From: Bryobacterales bacterium
GTDB lineage: Bacteria; Acidobacteriota; Terriglobia; Bryobacterales; Bryobacteraceae
Assembly: GCA_003164075.1 (NCBI GenBank)
Contig: PLRZ01000562.1
Span: 390 to 11,185 of the forward strand
Length of the DNA stretch: 10,796 bases
Direction: 5' to 3'
Shown here one piece after another: positions 5,282-10,796 of the stretch (positions are counted from its first letter, which is position 1; each line of letters starts with the position of its first letter). The position numbers were made by a program, and so were the translations under genes. The notes beneath the pieces are model-generated. The model did not search any database, was not told the DNA's origin, and saw only the letters and a list, made by a program, of their open reading frames with translations.

Positions 5282-5788
5282 TCACACCGCGCGAGCTTTC
5301 CGGGTTGGGGTGGCGCCGGTTTCCGACCGCGCCGGCTTGCGTTCGGCGGTCGCAGTCAAACGCTTGGCCTGATCGGTGACGCATACCAGAAACATCGGCT
5401 GGCGGGCGTTTTTCAGTAGGTCGATGATCCGGTTGGGAGCTTCTTCCAAATAGATGCTCTTGCCGTCGGTGAGCAGATGCACGTCCGCGGCGGAAGCCAG
5501 GGCCTCGCTGAGACGCTTGCCCATGTCCTTCTGCAGAAAGCGTAGTACGCGGCGGATCTTTTGCAGCGAGAAGCCCTTCCGGCGCAACTCCGCGATGACG
5601 GAGATTTCCACTACCTCTTCAGTCATATAGACGCGCTTATGGCCGTCCTGGCGCGGAGAGACGACATTCCGTTCGTCCCACCACTGCAACTGCCGAAGGC
5701 TTACACCGCAAATTCGGGATACATCGCTGCTGTTGAAGCCCTGCTCCCCCGACGAAGCAATCGGCTTGGATTTCCTGACTCTAAGCAT
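5282..5788 (-). CDS. MerR-family transcriptional regulator
   Basis: This 168-aa protein has an N-terminal MerR winged helix-turn-helix: FNSSDVSRICGVSLRQLQWW at residues 18-37 (helices 1-2), DERNVVSPRQDGHKRVYMTE for the turn and wing, then VVEISVIAELRRKGFSLQKI with RRVLRFLQ to about residue 86. The C-terminal 80 residues (LLTDGKSIYLEEAPNRIIDL, MFLVCVTD) are not a known metal or drug domain, and no cysteine pattern suggests metal sensing, so the ligand is unknown. MerR proteins distort promoters with long spacers to switch transcription. The gene has a near-consensus promoter at 5835-5862 and diverges from the pseudokinase/propeller gene, making that gene the natural candidate target. The basic C-terminal tail (after residue 141) is probably disordered. 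Confidence 0.92.
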   Translation of the reverse strand: MLRVRKSKPIASSGEQGFNSSDVSRICGVSLRQLQWWDERNVVSPRQDGHKRVYMTEEVVEISVIAELRRKGFSLQKIRRVLRFLQKDMGKRLSEALASAADVHLLTDGKSIYLEEAPNRIIDLLKNARQPMFLVCVTDQAKRLTATAERKPARSETGATPTRKARAV

Positions 5789-5834
5789 TTTTGCGCCACT
5801 TCCGTTCCATCGACAAATTCATGCTACCAAAAGG

Positions 5835-5862
5835 ATTGTACCCGTGCCGCAGCCGGTGTCAA
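5835..5862 (-). promoter_or_regulatory. Near-consensus sigma70 promoter of merR
   Basis: Read on the minus strand, TTGACA (5862-5857) and TACAAT (5840-5835) are separated by 16 bp. The predicted start, near 5828, leaves a leader of about 40 nt to ATG 5788. GGAAGTGG near 5797-5804 could be the ribosome binding site. This is the best -35/-10 pair in the window. Confidence 0.8.
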
Positions 5863-5938
5863 GGGCTAATCCGCCAGGAAAAATAAACCCGGCGAAAGCC
5901 ATCCACGCATCGAAAATAGCCTTTCGTTAACATAACAC

Positions 5939-6008
5939 GTACCAGCAGTTTACCTTAGACTCCAGTGGTACATACAGAACTGCAATGAACCAGTACCTAC
6001 ATTGTAGG
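5939..6008. promoter_or_regulatory. Inverted-repeat cluster in the merR divergent region, possible operator
   Basis: Between the two divergent promoters lie GTACCA (5939-5944) and TGGTAC (5966-5971), exact inverted repeats 21 bp apart. A further GTACC at 5993-5997 pairs with GGTAC at 5967-5971, and CCTAC-ATT-GTAGG (5996-6008) overlaps the putative -35 of the downstream gene. Such spaced half-sites fit a dimeric regulator such as the adjacent MerR protein. This is inferred from position and symmetry only. Confidence 0.35.
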
Positions 6009-6030
6009 CGCGTTCCGCCGATAGTAGGAT
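6002..6030 (+). promoter_or_regulatory. Putative promoter of the pseudokinase/propeller gene
   Basis: TTGTAG (6002-6007) and TAGGAT (6025-6030) are separated by 17 bp, 45 to 66 bp upstream of the possible GTG starts. The match is moderate. An inverted repeat overlaps the -35. Confidence 0.4.
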
Positions 6031-6074
6031 TGTGTTTACAAGGACCGCGTTTCGGACGGCTTTGAGCTGGGCAG

Positions 6075-8597
6075 GTGCTGCGGCATGGGAACAACGTGAC
6101 TGACGTGAGCGCGAAAGAACTGGAATTTCTCAGCAACGAGACCATTGAAGGCGAGTCACTGGCGAACCGCCTGGCGCAAGGCGGTCTACCGGCTGAAGAA
6201 GCTCTTCGTTTCGCCATCGACATCGGTGCGGCTTTAAATCGCGCTCATAAACGGGGCGCTGTCCACGGAAAGCTCTCGCCCCACGCCGTCCTGCTCACTG
6301 CTTCGGGGGCGCGCCTTGTGCGTCCCCTGGAAGATACGGATTTGAACGCCCTGCCATACCGCTCGCCGGAGCAGGTTTCCGGCGGCGCGCCCGACTGGCG
6401 CAGCGATATTTTCTCTTTCGGAACCTTGCTATACGAAATGGTCAGCGGCAGGCGCGCGTTTTCGGGTGACGGGGCGGCGCTCGACCGGGCCATCGTGGAA
6501 AGGCCGCCGGCTGCCCTGATGGGCAAGTTGCCGATCCATGCGGCTATGGAAGGCGTGATCGCCGGATGCATCGAGAAAGATCCCGGGCGGCGGCGGCAAC
6601 GGGTGCAGAACGCCGTCATCGAACTGAAACTGGCGGGGCGTACGTTGCCTCGAATGGCCGGATCTCAGCCGCTGCCGAACCTGGATCCGGAATCGACACC
6701 GGCAGAGACAAGCTTCCCGGCCGACGAAACGGACATCCGCCCGAAGCGGCCGCGAATCTTCACGCCGGTCAGGTTCCCCGACGAAATCCAGGCGAAGCCC
6801 ATCAGCCAAAAGCGCCAGCGCCTGATGCTGTGGTTGTTGCTGGTGGTTGCCGTGCTCTTCATCGCTTCCGGGGCGTGGATCGCGGTCCAGTACCTGCGTC
6901 CGTCGAAGGCTGTGCCGGTGTACAAGTTCCCGGTGGCAGCGCCGGACAACGCCAGCTACCGGATGCCGGTCGTGTCGCCCGACGGCCGCTACGTCGTGGT
7001 GCAATCGGACGGGCCGGAAGGTAAGCCCATGCTGTGGCTGCGCGCTCTGGATGCCATGAACCCCAACGTGATTCCGGGGACCGAGGGCGGATTCGCGCCT
7101 TTCTGGTCGCCGGACAGCGAGTACCTCGCCTTCTTCGCCGACAAGACGCTAAAAAAAGTTCGCCTGAGCGATGGACGAGCGGAAAAGATCTGCGATGCCG
7201 AGCCTCTGGCGGGGGGCGGCGCCTGGAATCGCGCCGGCGTCATCCTGTTCGCGCCGGGTCAAGGCGGTACGCTCTACCAGGTGCCCGCCAGTGGCGGAAA
7301 ACCCCAGCCGCTTCTCAAGTTGAATGCAGCCCGGTTCGAACACGCGCATCTTTGGCCGCAATTCCTGCCTGACGGCAAACATTTTGTGTTCTTCGTGCTC
7401 TCCGATTCCTCGGCGGCCACGGGCGTCTACGCCGGTTCCCTGGATTCCGCGAATTACACCATGCTGTTCCAATCCCAGACCAATGCCGTCTATTCCGGGT
7501 TGGCGGGCGCGGCCTCGGACAAGCACGGCTACCTGCTGTACATGCGGGACCGTTCCTTGATGGGTGTTGGGTTCAATGCCGGCCAACTGCAAGTGACCGG
7601 CGAACCAATCACGCTGGCCGACAACGTGGGCGCCGTACAGAGCCTTTCGCTCGCTCCCATATCGGTTTCCGGGAACGCCATTCTGGTTTACCAGAACGTT
7701 GCCGAGGCAACCCGGCAGCTTTCCTGGATGGACCGCAGTGGCAAGCAACTGGCGCTGGTTAGCGAGGGCGGCAATTGGGGACCGCCTCGCATTTCACCGG
7801 ACGGAACCCGGGCGGTAGTGGCGAAGCGGGAAAAGGACAAGACCGAGGCCGATCTCTTTATGGTCGATCAGGCCGGCAACGCCGTCCAGTTCACCAGTGG
7901 TCCGGCCCACAAAGGTTCACCGGTGTGGTCGCCGGACGGTTCGCGCATTGCCTATTTCTCGAATGCGGATGGCAGCTACGACATCGTAGTCAGTCCGTCA
8001 AGCGCCGGCACGAAGGTGGAGTCGCTTCTCAAGAGCGCGCAGGCGAAATATCCCACCGATTGGTCGCACGACGGCAAGTTCCTGTTGTTCGGCGTATTGA
8101 CCGAGGCCAGCCGTTCGGATGTATGGGCTATGTCGGTGGCCGACCGGCATGCCGGCCCAGTGCTCGACACCATCTATTCGGAAGGCTATGCCGCGTTGTC
8201 GCCGGACGGAAGATGGTTGGCCTTTCAGACTGACGAAACCGGCCGGAACCAAGTCTACGTGCAACCTTTTGACGGTATCACGCGGGGAACCAAGCGGCGC
8301 TACGACATCTCGGCGGAGGCTGGCGGCGGTCTGCCGCGCTGGCGCGCCGACGGCCAGGAACTTTTCTACATGACCAATAGCGGCCGCATGATGTCGGTGA
8401 ACGTGCATCCCGAAGGCGACGAGTTCAAGAGCGATCCGCCGCAGCCCTTGTTCCAGACGCGGCCCATTCCCAACACCTGGAATCTGTATGACGCCGCTCC
8501 GGACGGTCAGCGATTCCTGTTGAATCTTCCGTTGGAGTGGCCCTCCGCTTCTCCCATCACCGTGATGACCAACTGGACGGAAAAGGTCAAGGAATAG
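6075..8597 (+). CDS. Membrane protein: C-lobe-only pseudokinase fused to a PD40/TolB-like beta-propeller
   Basis: Up to 840 aa; the start is GTG at 6075, 6096 (best ribosome site, GGGA 5 nt before) or 6105, and a stop at 6063 blocks longer forms. Residues about 23-190 align with the second half of Hanks-type Ser/Thr kinases: ALNRAHKRGAVHGKLSPHAV replaces the HRDLKPxN loop, YRSPEQ is the APE-region motif, and DWRSDIFSFGTLLYEMVSGR is helix F. The N-lobe (glycine loop, VAIK lysine) is absent, the catalytic Asp, Lys and Asn are replaced, and DFG is missing, so phosphotransfer is not expected. After a proline-rich linker, QKRQR precedes a transmembrane helix (250-272). The rest is a periplasmic propeller with repeated SPDG-type blades near 301, 345, 432, 574, 619, 665, 709, 758 and 809. 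Intact kinase-PD40 fusions are abundant in Solibacter-type Acidobacteria. The role is unknown, perhaps signal or ligand sensing. Confidence 0.9.
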   Translation: MLRHGNNVTDVSAKELEFLSNETIEGESLANRLAQGGLPAEEALRFAIDIGAALNRAHKRGAVHGKLSPHAVLLTASGARLVRPLEDTDLNALPYRSPEQVSGGAPDWRSDIFSFGTLLYEMVSGRRAFSGDGAALDRAIVERPPAALMGKLPIHAAMEGVIAGCIEKDPGRRRQRVQNAVIELKLAGRTLPRMAGSQPLPNLDPESTPAETSFPADETDIRPKRPRIFTPVRFPDEIQAKPISQKRQRLMLWLLLVVAVLFIASGAWIAVQYLRPSKAVPVYKFPVAAPDNASYRMPVVSPDGRYVVVQSDGPEGKPMLWLRALDAMNPNVIPGTEGGFAPFWSPDSEYLAFFADKTLKKVRLSDGRAEKICDAEPLAGGGAWNRAGVILFAPGQGGTLYQVPASGGKPQPLLKLNAARFEHAHLWPQFLPDGKHFVFFVLSDSSAATGVYAGSLDSANYTMLFQSQTNAVYSGLAGAASDKHGYLLYMRDRSLMGVGFNAGQLQVTGEPITLADNVGAVQSLSLAPISVSGNAILVYQNVAEATRQLSWMDRSGKQLALVSEGGNWGPPRISPDGTRAVVAKREKDKTEADLFMVDQAGNAVQFTSGPAHKGSPVWSPDGSRIAYFSNADGSYDIVVSPSSAGTKVESLLKSAQAKYPTDWSHDGKFLLFGVLTEASRSDVWAMSVADRHAGPVLDTIYSEGYAALSPDGRWLAFQTDETGRNQVYVQPFDGITRGTKRRYDISAEAGGGLPRWRADGQELFYMTNSGRMMSVNVHPEGDEFKSDPPQPLFQTRPIPNTWNLYDAAPDGQRFLLNLPLEWPSASPITVMTNWTEKVKE

Positions 8598-8687
8598 CGG
8601 ACCAGCCCGCGTCAGCCTGGGCGCTCCGTTTGTAACCAATTTGTTTTCATAAGCCTGTAAGCCTCCTGGCAGGCGCCGGGAAAATGC

Positions 8688-8693
8688 TAAAAT
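8688..8693 (+). promoter_or_regulatory. Extended -10 element upstream of the 52-aa small ORF
   Basis: TAAAAT (8688-8693) is preceded by TGC, forming an extended -10 (TGnTAAAAT). No good -35 lies 16-18 bp upstream. It points at ATG 8736, with a predicted leader of about 36 nt. Confidence 0.4.
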
Positions 8694-8735
8694 AGAGTTG
8701 CATTCCCGCCCGCACGGAATCAAGGTTGAACGCTT

Positions 8736-8894
8736 ATGAGCACACCCAAGTATTGGCCCCTCGATATGGATCCTGAAGGACAGATTTATGACAATGTCGC
8801 CTGGGATCTTCCGGGTTTTCGACTCCGTCCGCCCTCTGCCAGGAAAGCCACCAAACGCCCACCGGCGCAAACCACACCTGTTTTGAGCGTTTGA
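8736..8894 (+). CDS. Small hypothetical protein, 52 aa
   Basis: An ATG at 8736 opens a 52-codon frame ending TGA 8892-8894, preceded by AAGG (8722-8725) at a distance of 10 nt and by an extended -10 element. The protein begins MSTPKYWPLDMDPEGQIYDN and continues VAWDLPGFRL, rich in aromatic residues, proline and aspartate. It ends in a basic stretch (RPPSARKATKRPP). No signal peptide, membrane segment or known domain is visible. The composition looks more protein-like than the shadow frames on the opposite strand. It lies alone between the pseudokinase/propeller gene and the OmpA lipoprotein gene. No function can be assigned. Confidence 0.5.
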   Translation: MSTPKYWPLDMDPEGQIYDNVAWDLPGFRLRPPSARKATKRPPAQTTPVLSV

Positions 8895-8991
8895 GTACAT
8901 TTTGCCTGGAAGTCGCCGCCAAACTCTCCAGACGAGGTAATCCTTACATCGGCGGATCGACTGCAAGCGCGTAGTCGCTCAAAGAAAAGCT

Positions 8992-9021
8992 TTTACGGAA
9001 CGGCTGTCGGATTGCTATAGT
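8992..9021 (+). promoter_or_regulatory. Promoter of the OmpA-family lipoprotein gene
   Basis: TTTACG (8992-8997) and TATAGT (9016-9021) are 18 bp apart, and the -10 is extended by TGC. Transcription would start near 9027. GAGG at 9029-9032 lies 10 nt before ATG 9043 and is the likely ribosome site. Confidence 0.6.
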
Positions 9022-9042
9022 CGTGTCGAGGTTTTTGAAACT

Positions 9043-9825
9043 ATGAGAGTTTTCCTTGCGACTACGTGCATCTTAGCGGGCTCTTTGCTCGCGGGCGGCT
9101 GTGCGACGAAAAACTACGTGCGCAACACCACCGCTCCCATCCAGGCCAAAGTGGACCAGGTGGGCACGCAGACAACCCAGAACAGTCAACAGATCGAAGA
9201 TACCAAGGGCCAGTTGAAGCAGGTTGACGACAAGGCCCAGAGCGGCATTAACGCCGCCCAGGAACGAGCGTCCGCCGCGGATCAACACGCTGCCGCCGCC
9301 GATCAGCATGCCGGCGTGGCCGATGCGCACGCTACCGATGCCATGAATCGCGCCAAGCAGGCGGGCGATCTGGCTGATGCCAACAACAAGGATCTGAACA
9401 AACTGCGGACAGTGGTTGCGAATATCGACGACTACAAAATGCAAACTTCGGCCAGCGTTCCCTTCGACTTCGATAAGTCTACGCTGAGCGCGTCCGCTAA
9501 GGAAGATCTCGACAAGCTCGCGGGCTCTTTGCAGGCCAACAAGCGCTTTGTCATTTCGGTGGAAGGCTACACGGACAAGACCGGTGACCGGGCCTACAAC
9601 GAAGCCCTAAGCCGGAAACGCGCCGATGCTGTGGTCTCCTACCTGGTGGCCAAACACGACGTGCCGATCTTTCGCATCCACATGATCGGTCTGGGCGAGG
9701 ACAAGCCGGTGGACGAAGGCAAGGATCGCGCCGGGCGCGCCAAGAACCGCCGCGTGGAGGTGAAGGTGTTCACGGCCGACGTGGATGCCAGCACCGCCAC
9801 AGCCGGCGCGAGACAAGATCAGTAG
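9043..9825 (+). CDS. OmpA-family peptidoglycan-associated lipoprotein with alanine-zipper stalk
   Basis: This 260-aa protein has a lipoprotein signal peptide (MRVFLATTCILAGSLLAGGC) with the lipidated cysteine at residue 20. Residues about 27-130 form a helical coiled coil. From 70 to 111 it runs in exact heptads each ending in alanine (NAAQERA, SAADQHA, AAADQHA, GVADAHA), like the alanine zipper of Braun-type lipoproteins. Residues 138-243 are an OmpA C-terminal domain: VPFDFDKSTLS, GYTDKTGDRAYNEALSRKRA (Asp178 and Arg193 at the diaminopimelate-binding positions) and NRRVEVKVF. It probably anchors the outer membrane to peptidoglycan across the periplasm, as Pal or OmpA do. It has its own promoter and a strong terminator, so it is a monocistronic unit. 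It is not named pal because no Tol genes are adjacent. Confidence 0.95.
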   Translation: MRVFLATTCILAGSLLAGGCATKNYVRNTTAPIQAKVDQVGTQTTQNSQQIEDTKGQLKQVDDKAQSGINAAQERASAADQHAAAADQHAGVADAHATDAMNRAKQAGDLADANNKDLNKLRTVVANIDDYKMQTSASVPFDFDKSTLSASAKEDLDKLAGSLQANKRFVISVEGYTDKTGDRAYNEALSRKRADAVVSYLVAKHDVPIFRIHMIGLGEDKPVDEGKDRAGRAKNRRVEVKVFTADVDASTATAGARQDQ

Positions 9826-9863
9826 CTGTTTGAGTCGTACGGTCGATGCAGGCGCCACAGGGT

Positions 9864-9900
9864 GAGCCGTGGGGGAAAACCTCCACGGCTCTTTTCATTT
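9864..9900 (+). terminator. Rho-independent terminator of the OmpA lipoprotein gene
   Basis: A 12-bp stem (9864-9875 with 9880-9891, one G-U pair) closed by an AAAA tetraloop is followed by TTTT at 9892-9895 and CATTT. It begins 38 bp after the stop codon. The T-run overlaps the stop codon of the convergent membrane-protein gene. There is no T-run on the opposite strand, so it favours plus-strand transcription. Confidence 0.9.
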
Positions 9901-10611
9901 GTAGCCGAGTGAAGCTTCGCGGTCGAACGGGAGACGAAAGGTCTGCCACCACACGTACAGGCACGCCAGGTTTGCCGCCACTGCCACTACCGAACCGGTC
10001 AGTGCCAGAGCCTCCACCATGTGCGGCATCGACAGGCTGACAATCGCTTCCCCAATGGCTTCACCCGTGAACTGCATCCCCAGCGCACCGCTGATCAATA
10101 GGATGCGCCGGTCGCTTTTTCGGGATGCGATCAGGATCATCCACAGCGCCAGATCCAGAATGGTGGCGCAGACGCTTAGATCTCTTGTCCACGGGGTCAT
10201 CCAAATGCCGTATTTGACCGGCGGGGGAAGGTAGTGAATGAGGAATGACGTGCCCGCAAACAGGAGAGCGCCGGCAGCCAAGCCAGCGCGCATCAAGCGG
10301 CGCCATCGGGACGTGGAAATCGCCAGATCGATCAGGCTGAGGACGGTGGCAAAGATGAGCGCCTGGAGGATCCACTCGTTCACCCAGTAAACTCTGGCCG
10401 CCTGCCGTAACACTGCTAAGTCATGCGTGAGCAAAGACTGCGTGCTGATCGGAATATCTGCCAACGTGGTCACGAAATTAACAATCACGTACAAGAAAAC
10501 GATCGGATAGCGCCGATACCCGCCTCGAAGGAGGGCAACAATGACCAGGATTTCCAACGGAATCCCGATCAACCACCCACACACCTGGATCACGAACTTC
10601 TCAATAGCCAT
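9895..10611 (-). CDS. Seven-helix integral membrane protein of unknown function
   Basis: This 238-aa, very hydrophobic protein has seven predicted membrane helices, at about residues 9-28, 36-54, 80-98, 107-127, 144-163, 170-190 and 202-223. Soluble loops are short; the longest (about 54-79) carries ISTQSLLTHDLAVLRQ and the fourth loop has PPPVKYGIWMTPWTRD. No enzyme motif or transporter signature is recognisable. Similar 7TM proteins are, from memory, common conserved hypotheticals in Acidobacteria. ATG 10611 is preceded by GGAA at a suitable distance, and by TACAAT (10626-10621 on this strand), which would leave an almost leaderless transcript. The stop codon overlaps the T-run of the convergent OmpA gene's terminator. 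Confidence 0.85.
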   Translation of the reverse strand: MAIEKFVIQVCGWLIGIPLEILVIVALLRGGYRRYPIVFLYVIVNFVTTLADIPISTQSLLTHDLAVLRQAARVYWVNEWILQALIFATVLSLIDLAISTSRWRRLMRAGLAAGALLFAGTSFLIHYLPPPVKYGIWMTPWTRDLSVCATILDLALWMILIASRKSDRRILLISGALGMQFTGEAIGEAIVSLSMPHMVEALALTGSVVAVAANLACLYVWWQTFRLPFDREASLGYK

Positions 10612-10712
10612 CCGATTCCAATTGTAAGACGGACGGGTACCTCACTTCCGCGAATGTGGGATCCCGGCGGCCTCTTTGACGAATACCTATCCTTGAGGAA
10701 CGCGGGTCAGAT

Positions 10713-10733
10713 GAGCCCATCCCAGGGATAAGG
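10713..10733. repeat. 21-bp direct repeat, copy 1
   Basis: GAGCCCATCCCAGGGATAAG plus G at 10713-10733 matches 10776-10796 at 19 of 21 positions, with a spacing of 63 bp. It lies in the gene-free stretch upstream of the membrane protein. Confidence 0.6.
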
Positions 10734-10775
10734 CGGCAGGGTCGGACCGGTACCGGCGAAGGCTGGGATCGCTGC

Positions 10776-10796
10776 GAGCCCGTCCCACGGATAAGG
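10776..10796. repeat. 21-bp direct repeat, copy 2 (at window edge)
   Basis: GAGCCCGTCCCACGGATAAG plus G runs to the last base of the window. The repeat array may continue beyond it. No gene is visible in 10612-10796. Confidence 0.6.

Noticed and set aside
4849..5384. Two minus-strand frames of 112 and 121 aa in the repeat spacer
   Set aside because: They translate the 58-bp repeat twice (VSDSHVPRLDAAPR), have no domain, and one overlaps merR; best explained as open frames in repeats.
8653..8674. GCCTG/CAGGC hairpin after the pseudokinase/propeller gene as a terminator
   Set aside because: Only a 5-bp stem with a 12-nt loop and no T-run.
7998..8966. 322-aa minus-strand frame opposite the propeller and the 52-aa ORF
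   Set aside because: Antisense shadow; the plus strand shows repeated SPDG blades and a continuous 840-codon frame.

Overview
The window looks like a piece of an Acidobacteria chromosome, most likely the Solibacter/Bryobacter group. This is an inference from high GC content, a kinase-like domain fused to a TolB/PD40-type beta-propeller, a PilZ protein, a nickel-pincer-cofactor LarB, an alanine-rich OmpA lipoprotein, and many small stress or toxin-antitoxin genes separated by repeat-rich spacers. No phage, IS transposase, CRISPR array, rRNA or tRNA gene is recognisable.

Layout. (1) 1-1370 is a small toxin-antitoxin-like accessory patch. It holds the end of a DUF2442-type gene, a decayed VapC/PIN toxin on the minus strand (two single-base insertions), a ParD-like antitoxin overlapping a ParE/RelE toxin that has no ordinary start codon, and a small basic protein on the minus strand. 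(2) 1421-3553 holds a 442-aa APC-superfamily permease converging on an isolated larB. A perfect 33-bp inverted repeat sits between them and supplies the last codons and stop of the permease. (3) 3690-4845 holds three small genes: a PilZ-domain protein (+), a metal-ligand-less cupin (-) and an 88-aa HTH-like protein (+) with a good sigma70-type promoter. (4) 4846-5281 is a gene-free, repeat-rich spacer with two 58-bp direct repeats, a 17-bp inverted repeat and shorter elements. (5) 5282-8597 holds a MerR-family regulator (-) diverging from a large membrane protein (+). That protein joins a degenerate, C-lobe-only pseudokinase to a transmembrane helix and a PD40 beta-propeller. The shared 286-bp intergenic region carries a near-consensus promoter for merR, a plausible promoter for the large gene, and inverted repeats that could be operators. 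(6) 8736-9900 holds a 52-aa small ORF and an OmpA-family peptidoglycan-associated lipoprotein with a clear promoter and a strong intrinsic terminator. (7) 9895-10611 is a seven-helix membrane protein of unknown function (-), followed by a short spacer with a 21-bp direct repeat at the window edge.

Most genes look like single transcription units, and many neighbours are convergent or divergent. Only the ParD/ParE-like pair looks co-translated. The most notable items are the half-kinase/propeller fusion with its divergent MerR regulator, the toxin lacking an AUG/GUG/UUG start, and the 33-bp palindrome embedded in the permease stop codon.
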